From contig JAHQRK010000037.1 in assembly GCA_019828595.1 (NCBI GenBank), positions 1 to 64,000 on the forward strand: a DNA stretch of 64,000 bases, given 5' to 3'. This document shows, piece after piece, positions 20,615 through 31,922 of the stretch (its first letter is position 1; each line of letters begins with the position of its first letter). The position numbers were made by a program, and so were the translations under genes. Source of the stretch: Aphanomyces cochlioides (taxonomy: Eukaryota; Oomycota; Saprolegniomycetes; Saprolegniales; Verrucalvaceae). The notes beneath the pieces are model-generated. The model ran no database searches. It saw nothing but the letters and a program-made list of their open reading frames with translations, and had not been told where the DNA came from.

Positions 20615-23389
20615 ACTGGGGCCTTGTGCCTGTGGTGGCTGCTTCCCTGGACTCCAATTGGAGTCGATCCCCAGTGAAGGCGGCGAGAAAACGGGGTCCA
20701 TGCCAGCCCTAGAGGCTACGAGGGCCCCCCCTATGGGCACACCCTGCGGTTCTGTCTACTTCCCCCAGGGGCCTCTTCGGAGGGGCGGGGGCGGTATCCC
20801 GATTTGGGTTCTCGCCGGAGCAATGGTGTACCCCAGTCACCGTGCTGCGGGGATGGCATGGATTCCCCTTCTACCCCTGTCACTGGGGGTCTGGCCCCGG
20901 CCTTTCTCGTGACCAATGGGACTGAGCCAGCAGCCACCAACCGCGTCGCCCCCTGTGCTGAGCCTCCTAGAACGGGAGAGGAAGAAGAAAAATCTCAAGA
21001 GGACGTGGATATGGTCTCTGGAGACGCCGAGGGGAAGGATTCTACTGAAACCGAGGCCTTAACCGACGAGGGAAATACTCAAATTCACTCGGAGGTGGAT
21101 GGGTCAGGCGACATTAACGGCCAAGCGAAGCCGTGTGATACTCCTGGAGAAGTTATTCAAGAGGAACAATCGACAAACAATGACAATGACCAGTCAAATC
21201 AAGACATTGTCGACAAATCCGTTGCTCAAGGAAATGGCGCTGTTGATCCTCCTACCGCGGCAGACAAAATACAAGGCGATCAAGAGCAACAAAACGCTGA
21301 AAAGGCCAATCCATGGACGCAAAAGACTCCCGGCAAGGATTCAGCTTCGTCCAAGAAAGATGCCAAGCAAGGCAATGCCCCCAAAGGCGCGAAACACCGC
21401 AACACTGGTGCTCATGCTGTTGCCGATGACGATATTGCGCGATGCGAGGCCATGGCGGACGCATTCTACAAAGACTCTGGTGACATGGACGCCTTCATTG
21501 AAAACATTTTGCTCACTCCCCAGTCCCAAGTGTACGAGCTCACAGTCAAGTTGGGCGAAGGCTACAAGGACTGGTCCGAAAAAGTCATCTGCGATCAATT
21601 TGTCAAGGAAAATCCTGGTTCGTTATGGGGCTCCAAATTTCCGAACATTTTGATCCACAAGAAGAACCCACAGACCATTGTGATCTCAAGTTACAACTTG
21701 TCTACGTGCGTGGAAATGGGAGGCACAACGTTTCGACTTGGTGGCAAAGACTTCCTGGTTCCCAAGTACTCGCGTTATGGCAACAACTACTACGTTACGT
21801 TCAACAAGGTCAGTCACCCTTCGATGGCCAAGGCGATTGTCAAGAAAATGGCTGCATTGACCAAGTCAGTGATAGCAGCATTCAACCCTACTGCTGGTCA
21901 GAACATCAAGTCGCCGCATTTGAGAGTCATTTTCAAGTCGCCTGCGCCTCCTGCAGTGTTGGTGCCAAAATCCGGCGACGCACTACGCGAAATCACCATT
22001 ACGGATCCGTCGGGTCAGCCTTTTGTCGTCGTGTTTCAGCACAAGATCGCTGCTCTGAACAAGACATTGCCTCCGTCGATTGTTTCACGACGTGCAGAGG
22101 CCAAGGCTGAAAAAGCGAAGGCAAAAGCGGCCAAGGCAGCGGCAAAATCTCCTCCGTCAGGAGAAAAAGAACCTGAACCTGATGGAGACGATCATGATCA
22201 AGACCCTGGAACAAATGCGGAAGGCGAGGCCGACTCAACTGAGGCATCTGGAGATCGTCAAGATGAACAACCACAGCCAACAGCTCCTTCTCATGGCTCT
22301 GATGTCGATATGTCTGGTGACAGCGATCCCCCTAACAACAATGGACAAGACAAACAACAAGAAGATGTGGAAATGTCTACCAACGAATCGCCCGCTCTTG
22401 CTCCACCAAGTGAGCAGCCCAAGAACTCGCTGGACCTTCAATTGGTAACGGGCTACCGGTCTGGACCAGCTCCAAAACGTACTTTGCCTTCGTCCCCACG
22501 TTTGGATCCCCTGCCGACATCCAACCGTTTTCATATCCTCGAAGAAGACGACGTGGAACTCTCGTTTGAAGACTTTGCAGTGCCTCGAATTGTATTGGAA
22601 GATTCAAGTGCGCCACGCCCGAAAAAGACCAAAGGCAAAGCGAAGAAACAACGACTTAACAAGTCTGCTGCAGCCCACCTCGAATTGGCGAAGAAGATCA
22701 TTCGAGACAAGAAAGTCGAAGGCAGTATCACCGAATGTCAACGCATTTTGCGAGATGATCCTCAGCTCGTTGCACATGCTATGTACGCACAAGATGAAGA
22801 CCTCAGTTTGTTTCAGTCACTTGTTGCAACCAAGACTATTGAGCGCAAGATGGCTTTGTTAAAAGCTCAAGGCAAACCTCACAACTACAAACATCACGTC
22901 AACTTCATGGCTCAATACAAGATTCACCCGTCAGAAATCTTGGAAGAATTGACCACGGACATACCAGAGATCAAGCGCATCCTCTTTGCACTTGCTACGA
23001 TTGACTTATTCCTCTCAAATCGGGCCCCAGACCTCTACACAAACTCGGAGGCACTGACTGTTCTATTGAACCAAGAAGCAACAAGATTGCCTGACACCAA
23101 CTGCTTGACGGACTGGTCGCTGTTTGCTTTGATCGAAAACTTCAGCGACAATCTCGAGAAGTTCACTTTGCCGGCTCCCGTCTTGTCGGCCATCTCGATG
23201 CTCAAAAGCATCACCAACAATTACCACATCGACGAGCTCTGCAGCAAAGCTCACCACTCCATGAACGCCGACGAAATTGATCCCCTCGATTTGGAGGACG
23301 ATCAACTCTAAGGCTTCTATCCCCTGCATCAATCCATTTCAACCTCCCCTCTGACCCCTCCATTCTACTCATTTTCATCTGTACTCGTG

Positions 23390-26300
23390 ATGACCGACAA
23401 CAACTTCTCCGATGTCCCAACTGAACTCGTGGACTGGGACCCACAAATCATCTCCCTCAACACCAATGGCTTCTCCAACAGTCATCGGTACATCCTCGAC
23501 AAACTATCAAGTGTTCACGACGTTTCTTTTATCCAAGAAACCCGTTTCCGCACGCCAAGTCTCCACGACCGTGTTGCGTTCCATTGGCAACGCATCACAA
23601 ACCACGAAGGCTCTTTGTTCTTTGAAGAGCCTATTTACCCTGAAGTATCCACGTCGCCAGCCACTGGAGGTCTGGCTACGTTGATACATCCTCACTCTCC
23701 TTTGAAGAACGCCACTCAAGTCCCTCATGACAAACCAGTGCTTCGTGGTCGTTATCTACAAGTGCGATGTACTCTGGGCCCACTGACAGTCGTTCTCCAC
23801 AATATCTATGCGCCGGCAGCCTTCCAAGAACGAGCAAGTTACTTCGAAGAATTACCACGCGACTTTCCTCCACATGCGCTCCACATTGTTGGAGGAGATT
23901 TCAACTGCACTCTCAACAAAGATTTGGATTCGTTGAGACCCAGTACCTCCACCATGGCCGGCACCCTTCAACTGGAACAATGGATGCGCAGTTTGTCTCT
24001 GGTGGATCTGTTTCGTCGTCAAAACCCCGTGGCACGAGCCTTCACAAGTCCCACACTCACCAACCGACTCGACTACATCTTTTGTTCGTCCACCTTGGCG
24101 GGTCTTCGTCATTGGAAGGCGACGCACATGCCACACGTTCCACAGGCTGACCACGTGGCATGTCGTATCATCACAAAGCGTCAAACATTGCGCCATGGCT
24201 CTGGATCATGGAAAGCTCCAACTTGGCTACTTCGTCTACCACGAGCGGCCGAGATTGTTCATGGATGTCTGGATCGATTTTTGGACAAGTCTCCAACATT
24301 CCACAATATCTCCAAGGCCTACGACATGCTGGTCAATGATATCCGCTCCCAACTCAAAGAATTCCATTCTCAACGATTGGAGAAACAACGTCTGCCGTTG
24401 AAGAAGTTAGCTGTCGAGATCGCTTCGCTTTTGCAAGTCCCCAACATGCGTCAAGATTCAGTGCTGGTGGATCGAGTGCGAGACCTTCAAAAGCAAATTC
24501 ACGAGCTGCAAGATCGAGACAAGCAGTTTCGTCAAGACCAGGCGTTCCAACTTCACTTGTACAAAGCAGAGCGCTCGTCCAAGTTCCACTTCATGTCCCC
24601 TGTCCCTACCCCCTTGAAGAAGACAGTCTTCAAAGAGTTGGTGGATGTCAATGGAAATGTTGTCTCCAATCAACAAGGCATGTCTGATGTCCTGGTCGAC
24701 TACTACAAGGACTTGTTTGCAGCTCCCGAGGTGCAGCGATCTGGAGACGAAGTGTCGTCATTTCTGACCCCATTGACTCGACACAAGCAACTGCCAGAGC
24801 AAGCCCAGAAAGAGCTGTCGGCTCCCTTGCGCGCCAACGAGTTCTATCATGCTATTCGACACAGCAGTTCGAACTCAGCGCCAGGTCCCAACGCTCTGCC
24901 ATTCGAAGTCCTCAAACTTGCACCTCACAAGTGGTCGTTGGTATTGGAGCTGCTATTCACACACCAGCTCCATTCTCACCCTCGCTTGACTCCCATGCAA
25001 CTTGTCAGTACGCTGGTGTTGCTGCACAAGAAAGGCCCCAAGTCACAAGCCAAGAACTATCGGCCCATTAGCCTACTCAACACGGATGTGAAAATCCTGA
25101 CGAGTATTCTGGCTTATCGACTCCAGCGCCACATTCGACACATCATCCACCCGGACCAGCAAGGCTTTATCCGTCGAAGCAATATCCAAACCAATATTGC
25201 ACGACTGGATGACATGCTGCACCACATCAAACTACACAGTCCGTCCTCGATGGTGGCACTGCTTGACTTTGAGAAAGCTTTTGATCGCGTGGACCACGCG
25301 TACTTGCTCCGCGTCCTCCGTCACTATGGCTTTCCCGAAACCTTTGTTGACATGGTTCGCGTACTGTACTCGGGCCGCAAGTCTCGCATCTTGGTGAACG
25401 GCTTCTTGTCCAAGCCAGTTCACATCTCACGCGGTGTGTTGCAAGGTGATCCACTGTCGCCACTTCTGTTTGTGATCGCTTTGGAACCGATGTGCCAACT
25501 CCTACGGCAACACTCCAACTATGGCATCAAGTGTGGGGATCGCTACCACACTGGGAGTTACTTTGCCGACGACTCGCAACTCTATGCGGCAAATGAGACG
25601 TGCCTCCACCGGCAGCTTGCATTGGTTCAAACCTTTTGCGACAAGTCTGGTTTCCGACTCAACGTAGACAAGACCCAAATTCTGACCTACAGCCAGTTGA
25701 ATGGGAACCTTGCCTCACTACAAGTTACTTCCGACAGTCCCGTGAAGGCTCTTGGTATCTTGGTTGCGCCCAATCTTTCTCCATTGGCACGTTTCAATTA
25801 CGTGTTTGAGAAGTTTGTGGCTCGCTTGTCTTTGTGGCTCTACAAGGCTCGAACCATGGCCGGAAAAGTCACTATCCTGCACAGCATATGTCTGCCTGTG
25901 TTATGGTACCAACTGGCTTTTGTCCCTGCCGACAAAGACCTGGCCAAAAAGATCGACAAGGCCATGCTTCAATTTATGCATGGTGAAGAAATCAACCCAT
26001 CCTCCTCTGTCCATGGCCTCCGTTTGATCAAAAAGGAGATCCTATTCATGCCGAAGAAGTCCGGTGGCTTAGGCCTGCACCATGCACTTGCTTTATGGCA
26101 ACAACACAACCGCTCTGTCATGATCAGATGCATTCAAGCCATCACCACCCCACCCCGCAAGTCTGCCATGTCCGCCTGGATTACGCCGGGCTATACTCTC
26201 CTCGAGAAGGCTTTTCATCCATGGGGTTCCCCCCGAGATCTCCTCTTGGCAAATGGCTCTTCTGCATTCATCAGACAACTGTACAAGAATCCCAATATCA

Positions 26301-27445
26301 CTCCAATGTGGAAAGCCTTATTGAGTAGCTGGTTTGAATCCCGCTGGACTCCGTACGGCTGTCCAAATCACATCTCATCTTTGGATGTTCCCCTTTGGCA
26401 CAACTCGTATCTGCCTGGACTCGAAGACCTATACGATCAGTGCTCTACATCGACGCAAGACCAAGCCAATGTATTGGCTTCGCTTCACATCACGAAGTTG
26501 TCGCATTTGTTGACTCCGTGTCAGCGAGTTTGGCCAGCTTCGATCTTGTTCGACAAAATCAACCGTGCCTGCCGCCAAGCCAATTTTGTCCCTCCAACGA
26601 AACAATGGATCTCAATCTTGGTGACCAAGTTATCACGATTGTTTGAGATTGTTTCTGAAGAGGATGCTCCTGTGTTCCACTTGCCGACGCCAAGCTCTGA
26701 ATGGATGGAATGGCACTGGATGATACACCCTGACTCGAGTCCGATCTTGTTGGCGTTTGCGACTTCGAAATCGGCTAAGATCAGAGCTTCTCCAGCTGCC
26801 AGCTCGTCCATTCTTCCTACCAAGCATCTCAACCTGCCATCCAACTTTTACGAAGACCCCAAGCGCCTTACCCAACTTGCCGCCTTCCTCCAACCCGACC
26901 ACATCCTCCCTCGATATGGAGAGTTCATTTTCAAGACCCTTCTCCGCGCCAACGCCATGCAATATCTGTTTCAGTACCAAGACCCCAAGCCGACGTGTGT
27001 CTTCTGTCGTGTCAATGAGACGTACGAGCATTTCCTGTTCTCTTGTGGATATGGTCAATCTGTTTGGTATTCCTTCAAGACAATCCAGCGACTGCTCGAG
27101 TGTTCCTTTCCGTCCACGTGTCTGGAAATGTTCTACGAGACGCCCAAGCCGTCCGATGGATACTACATCCGTGGCTATCTGAAGATCTGGCCGATTGTCC
27201 GAGCCTGCGTGTATTATCAAATATGGCTCCAACGTGCCGATCGCACCTTTCGACCCGACCTCACAGCGAAGAGTCCGATGGAAGTTGCCATTCATGCTGC
27301 CTCTTTGATCAAGCTACATCTACAACAGCTCCTGGTTGATCTCCCTCTCAAGAAGGGATACACCAAGGTATTCAATGTGCTCAAGCATCTATCTTCGGAC
27401 CCCTGGTTATGTCAACACATCATTCCTAACAGCGTCGTTTCATGA
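23390..27445 (+). CDS. ORF2 of copy X: APE endonuclease-reverse transcriptase, intact
   Basis: This 1351-aa protein nicks target DNA and reverse-transcribes the element RNA at the nick (target-primed reverse transcription). The start is the ATG at 23390 (MTDNN); a GTG directly before it is in frame but unlikely. Endonuclease residues in family numbering: N24 and N26 in LNTNG, E50 in QET, D170 and N172 in GGDFN, D228 in RLDYIF, D254-H255 in ADH. RT: LLNTDVK, D626 in LDFEKAFDRVD, LQGDPLSP, F725-ADD-728. C-terminal CCHC motif: C1203, C1206, H1214, C1219, the arrangement seen in zf-RVT regions. No RNase H domain is visible. The C-terminus differs from other copies (WLCQHIIPNS). All catalytic residues are present, so activity is possible. 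Confidence 0.92.
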   Translation: MTDNNFSDVPTELVDWDPQIISLNTNGFSNSHRYILDKLSSVHDVSFIQETRFRTPSLHDRVAFHWQRITNHEGSLFFEEPIYPEVSTSPATGGLATLIHPHSPLKNATQVPHDKPVLRGRYLQVRCTLGPLTVVLHNIYAPAAFQERASYFEELPRDFPPHALHIVGGDFNCTLNKDLDSLRPSTSTMAGTLQLEQWMRSLSLVDLFRRQNPVARAFTSPTLTNRLDYIFCSSTLAGLRHWKATHMPHVPQADHVACRIITKRQTLRHGSGSWKAPTWLLRLPRAAEIVHGCLDRFLDKSPTFHNISKAYDMLVNDIRSQLKEFHSQRLEKQRLPLKKLAVEIASLLQVPNMRQDSVLVDRVRDLQKQIHELQDRDKQFRQDQAFQLHLYKAERSSKFHFMSPVPTPLKKTVFKELVDVNGNVVSNQQGMSDVLVDYYKDLFAAPEVQRSGDEVSSFLTPLTRHKQLPEQAQKELSAPLRANEFYHAIRHSSSNSAPGPNALPFEVLKLAPHKWSLVLELLFTHQLHSHPRLTPMQLVSTLVLLHKKGPKSQAKNYRPISLLNTDVKILTSILAYRLQRHIRHIIHPDQQGFIRRSNIQTNIARLDDMLHHIKLHSPSSMVALLDFEKAFDRVDHAYLLRVLRHYGFPETFVDMVRVLYSGRKSRILVNGFLSKPVHISRGVLQGDPLSPLLFVIALEPMCQLLRQHSNYGIKCGDRYHTGSYFADDSQLYAANETCLHRQLALVQTFCDKSGFRLNVDKTQILTYSQLNGNLASLQVTSDSPVKALGILVAPNLSPLARFNYVFEKFVARLSLWLYKARTMAGKVTILHSICLPVLWYQLAFVPADKDLAKKIDKAMLQFMHGEEINPSSSVHGLRLIKKEILFMPKKSGGLGLHHALALWQQHNRSVMIRCIQAITTPPRKSAMSAWITPGYTLLEKAFHPWGSPRDLLLANGSSAFIRQLYKNPNITPMWKALLSSWFESRWTPYGCPNHISSLDVPLWHNSYLPGLEDLYDQCSTSTQDQANVLASLHITKLSHLLTPCQRVWPASILFDKINRACRQANFVPPTKQWISILVTKLSRLFEIVSEEDAPVFHLPTPSSEWMEWHWMIHPDSSPILLAFATSKSAKIRASPAASSSILPTKHLNLPSNFYEDPKRLTQLAAFLQPDHILPRYGEFIFKTLLRANAMQYLFQYQDPKPTCVFCRVNETYEHFLFSCGYGQSVWYSFKTIQRLLECSFPSTCLEMFYETPKPSDGYYIRGYLKIWPIVRACVYYQIWLQRADRTFRPDLTAKSPMEVAIHAASLIKLHLQQLLVDLPLKKGYTKVFNVLKHLSSDPWLCQHIIPNSVVS

Positions 27446-27465
27446 GTGAGCTAACGGCTCACTCA
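27443..27465 (+). other. Stop-codon hairpin, 9-bp form (copy X)
   Basis: The arms TGAGTGAGC and GCTCACTCA pair around the loop TAACG, with the stop codon as the first three bases. It has the same form as A, B and Y. Confidence 0.7.
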
Positions 27466-27525
27466 CTTCATCTCCTGTTCAATGACCACTTTGCCATATT
27501 CTGTTTTCCAAGTTCTATTTATACA

Positions 27526-27545
27526 GTACGAGGCAAATTAGTAAG
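27526..27545 (+). repeat. 3' arm of the 5'/3' inverted repeat (copy X)
   Basis: GTACGAGGCAAATTAGTAAG is the partner of 19062-19081. It lies in the 3' UTR, 46 nt before the element end. Confidence 0.75.
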
Positions 27546-27591
27546 TCATTAGGGCCTTTGCTCAAAAATAAGGTTAATACAACTCATTTAA

Positions 27592-27605
27592 CCATGAACG
27601 CCGAC
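27592..27605 (+). repeat. Target-site duplication of copy X, right
   Basis: This is the exact repeat of 19046-19059. Confidence 0.92.
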
Positions 27606-27722
27606 GAAATTGATCCCCTCGATTTGGAGGACGATCAACTCTAAGGCTTCTATCCCCTGCTTCAATCCATTTCAACCTCCCCTCTGACCCCTCCATTCTA
27701 CTCATTTTCATCTGTACTCGTG

Positions 27723-30700
27723 ATGATTGACAACAACTTCTCCGATGTCCCAACTGAACTCGTGGACTGGGACCCACAAATCATCTCCCTCAACACCAAT
27801 GGCTTCTCCAACAGTCATCGGTACATCCTCGACAAACTATCAAGTGTTCACGACGTTTCCTTTATCCAAGAAACCCGTTTCCGCACGCCAAGTCTCCACG
27901 ACCGTGTTGCGTTCCATTGGCAACGCATCACAAACCACGAAGGCTCTTTGTTCTTTGAAGAGCCTATTTACCCTGAAGTATCCACGTCGCCAGCCACTGG
28001 AGGTCTGGCTACGTTATACATCCTCACTCTCCTTTGAAGAACGCCACTCAAGTCCCTCATGTCAACCCAGTGCTTCGTGGTCGTTATCTACAAGTGCGAT
28101 GTACTCTGGGTCCACTGACAGTCGTTCTCCACAATATCTATGCGCCGGCAGCCTTCCAACAACGAGCAAGTTACTTCGAAGAATTGCCACGCGACTTTCC
28201 TCCACATGCGCTCCACATTGTTGGAGGAGATTTCAACTGCACTCTCAACAAAGATTTGGATTCGTTGAGACCCAGTACCTCCACCATGGCCGGCACCCTT
28301 CAACTGGAACAATGGATGCACAGTTTGTCTCTGGTGGATCTGTTTCGTCGTCAAAACCCCGTGGCACGAGCCTTCACAAGTCCCACACTCACCAACCGAC
28401 TCGACTACATCTTTTGTTCGTCCACCTTGGCGGGTCTTCGTCATTGGAAGGCGACGCACATGCCACACGTTCCACAGGCTGACCACGTGGCTTGTCGTAT
28501 CATCTCAAAGCGTCAAACATTGCGCCATGGCTCTGGATCATGGAAAGCTCCAACTTGGCTACTTCGTCTACCACGAGCGGCCGAGATTGTTCATGGATGT
28601 CTGGATCGATTTTTGGACAAGTCTCCAACATTCCACAATATCTCCAAGGCCTACGACATACTGGTCAATGATATCCGCTCCCAACTCAAAGAATTCCATT
28701 CTCAACGATTGGAGAAACAACGTCTGCCGTTGAAGAAGTTAGCTGTCGAGATCGCTTCGCTTTTGCAAGTCCCCAACATGCGTCAAGATGCAGTGCTGGT
28801 GGATCGAGTGCGAGACCTTCAAAAGCAAATTCACGAGCTGCAAGATCGAGACAAGCAGTTTCGTCAAGACCAGGCGTTCCAACTTCACTTGTACAAAGCA
28901 GAGCGCTCGTCCAAGTTCCACTTCATGTCCCCTGTCCCTACCCCCTTGAAGAAGACAGTCTTCAAAGAGTTGGTGGATGTCAATGGAAATGTTGTCTCCA
29001 ATCAACAAGGCATGTCTGACGTCCTGGTCGACTACTACAAGGACTTGTTTGCAGCTCCCGAGGTGCAGCGATCTGGAGACGAAGTGTCGTCATTTCTGAC
29101 CCCATTGACTCGACACAAGCAACTGCCAGAGCAAGCCCAGAAAGAGCTGTCGGCTCCCTTGCGCGCCAACGAGTTCTATCATGCTATTCGACACAGCAGT
29201 TCGAACTCAGCGCCAGGTCCCAACGCTCTGCCATTCGAAGTCCTCAAACTTGCACCTCACAAGTGGTCGTTGGTATTGGAGCTGCTATTCACACACCAGC
29301 TCCATTCTCACCCTCGCTTGACTCCCATGCAACTTGTCAGTACGCTGGTGTTGCTGCACAAGAAAGGCCCCAAGTCACAAGCCAAGAACTATCGGCCCAT
29401 TAGCCTACTCAACACGGATGTGAAAATCCTGACGAGTATTCTGGCTTATCGACTCCAGCGCCACATTCGACACATCATCCACCCGGACCAGCAAGGCTTT
29501 ATCCGTCGGAGCAATATCCAAACCAATATTGCACGACTGGATGACATGCTGCACCACATCAAACTACACAGTCCGTCCTCGATGGTGGCACTGCTTGACT
29601 TTGAGAAAGCTTTTGATCGCGTGGACCACGCGTACTTGCTCCGCGTCCTCCGTCACTATGGCTTTCCCGAAACCTTTGTTGACATGGTTCGCGTACTGTA
29701 CTCGGGCCGCAAGTCTCGCATCTTGGTGAACGGCTTCTTGTCCAAGCCAGTTCACATCTCACGCGGTGTGTTGCAAGGTGATCCACTGTCGCCACTTCTG
29801 TTTGTGATCGCTTTGGAACCGATGTGCCAACTCCTACGGCAACACTCCAACTATGGCATCAAGTGTGGGGATCGCTACCACACTGGGAGTTACTTTGCCG
29901 ACGACTCGCAACTCTATGCGGCAAATGAGACGTGCCTCCACCGGCAGCTTGCATTGGTTCAAACCTTTTGCGACAAGTCTGGTTTCCGACTCAACGTAGA
30001 CAAGACCCAAATTCTGACCTACAGCCAGTTGAATGGGAACCTTGCCTCACTACAAGTTACTTCCGACAGTCCCGTGAAGGCTCTTGGTATCTTGGTTGCG
30101 CCCAATCTTTCTCCATTGGCACGTTTCAATTACGTGTTTGAGAAGTTTGTGGCTCGCTTGTCTTTGTGGCTCTACAAGGCTCGAACCATGGCCGGAAAAG
30201 TCACTATCCTGCACAGCATATGTCTGCCTGTGTTATGGTACCAACTGGCTTTTGTCCCTGCCGACAAAGACCTGGCCAAAAAGATCGACAAGGCCATGCT
30301 TCAATTTATGCATGGTGAAGAAATCAACCCATCCTCCTCTGTCCATGGCCTCCGTTTGATCAAAAAGGAGATCCTATTCATGCCGAAGAAGTCCGGTGGC
30401 TTAGGCCTGCACCATGCACTTGCTTTATGGCAACAACACAACCGCTCTGTCATGATCAGATGCATTCAAGCCATCACCACCCCACCCCGCAAGTCTGCCA
30501 TGTCCGCCTGGATTACGCCGGGCTATACTCTCCTCGAGAAGGCTTTTCATCCATGGGGTTCCCCCCGAGATCTCCTCTTGGCAAATGGCTCTTCTGCATT
30601 CATCAGACGACTGTACAAGAATCCCAATATCACTCCAATGTGGAAAGCCTTATTGAGTAGCTGGTTTGAATCCCGCTGGACTCCGTACGGCTGTCCAAAT

Positions 30701-31777
30701 CACATCTCATCTTTGGATGTTCCCCTTTGGCACAACTCGTATCTGCCTGGACTCGAAGACCTATACGATCAGTGCTCTACATCGACGCAAGACCAAGCCA
30801 ATGTATTGGCTTCGCTTCACATCACGAAGTTGTCGCATTTGTTGACTCCGTGTCAGCGAGTTTGGCCAGCTTCGATCTTGTTCGACAAAATCAACCGTGC
30901 CTGCCGCCAAGCCAATTTTGTCCCTCCAACGAAACAATGGATCTCAATCTTGGTGACCAAGTTATCACGATTGTTTGAGATTGTTTCTGAAGAGGATGCT
31001 CCCGTGTTCCACTTGCCGACGCCAAGCTCTGAATGGATGGAATGGCACTGGATAATTCACCCTGACTCGAGTCCGATCTTGTTGGCGCTTGCGACTTCGA
31101 AATCGGCTAAGATCAGAGCTTCTCCAGCTGTCAGCTCGTCCATTCTTCCTACCAAGCATCTCAACCTGCCATCCAACTTTTACGAAGACCCCAAGCGCCT
31201 TACCCAACTTGCCGCCTTCCTCCAACCCGACCACATTCTCCCTCGATATGGAGAGTTCATTTTCAAGACCCTTCTCCGCGCCAACGCCATGCAATATCTG
31301 TTTCAGTACCAAGACCCCAAGCCGACGTGTGTCTTCTGTCGTGTCAATGAGACGTACGAGCACTTCCTGTTCTCTTGTGGATATGGTCAATCTGTTTGGT
31401 ATTTCTTCAAGGCGATCCAGCGACTGCTCGAGTGTTCCTTTCCGTCCACGTGTCTGGAAATGTTCTACGAGACGCCCAAGCCGTCCGATGGATACTACAT
31501 CCGTGGCTATCTGAAGATCTGGCCGATTGTCCGAGCCTGCGTGTATTATCAAATATGGCTCCAACGTGCCGATCGCACCTTTCGACCCGACCTCACAGCG
31601 AAGAGTCCGATGGAAGTTGCCATTCATGCTGCCTCTTTGATCAAGCTACATCTACAACAGCTCCTGGTTGATCTCCCTCTCAAGAAGGGATACACCAAGG
31701 TATTCAATGTGCTCAAGCATCTATCTTCGGACCCCTGGTTACGTCAACACGCCATTCCTGACAGCGTCGTTTCATGA
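27723..31777 (+). pseudogene. ORF2 of copy D, one frameshift
   Basis: The start is the ATG at 27723 (MIDNN). A G is missing near 28015 (ACGTTATAC in place of ACGTTGATAC), so the frame closes after about 105 codons and the rest is open separately from 28034 to the TGA at 31775-31777. The lost base is not in a homopolymer, so this is more likely a real mutation than the losses in copy A. All endonuclease, RT and CCHC motifs are otherwise preserved. Confidence 0.85.
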
Positions 31778-31922
31778 GTGAGCTGACGGCTCACCACTTC
31801 ATCTCCTGTTCAATGACCACTTTGCCATATTCTGTTTTCCAAGTTCTATTTATACAGTACGAGGCAAATTAGTAAGTCATTAGGGCCTTTGCTCAAAAAT
31901 AAGGTTAATACAACTCATTTAA

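Larger units (their letters stand above)
19122..23311 (+). pseudogene. ORF1 of copy X, split by copy Y and one-base frameshift
   Basis: The start at the ATG at 19122 (MSNANSCSE) is 61 nt from the element's 5' end. Codons run to 19462, are interrupted by Y (19463-20599), and resume after the duplication. In a C run near 20761-20765 X has five Cs where copies Z and O have six, so the N-terminal part stops at 20912. The rest is open from about 20804 (first ATG 20858) to TAA at 23309-23311. The family protein is about 1012 aa: an acidic Ser/Gln-rich N-terminal half, a conserved central domain at about 420-600, a Lys/Ala-rich helix at about 606-626, an acidic linker, and a conserved C-terminal domain from about 750. 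No CCHC knuckle or known domain is visible. ORF1 proteins of LINEs bind the element RNA; that role is inferred from position. Confidence 0.8.
20600..27591 (+). mobile_element. LINE copy X, piece 2 of 2
   Basis: The piece carries the rest of ORF1, the 78-bp spacer, complete ORF2 and the 3' UTR to CATTTAA at 27591, followed by the 14-bp duplication. The 3' UTR is GAGCTAACGG with GGGCCTTT, younger than that of its host D (GAGCTGACGG). Confidence 0.93.
27592..31922 (+). mobile_element. LINE copy D, piece 3 of 3 (end of ORF1, ORF2, 3' UTR)
   Basis: D resumes with the X duplication (27592-27605), finishes ORF1 at TAA 27642-27644, and runs to CATTTAA at 31922. It is followed by CCATTACGG of copy J. 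The 3' UTR is the middle haplotype (GAGCTGACGG, CACCAC). Confidence 0.92.
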
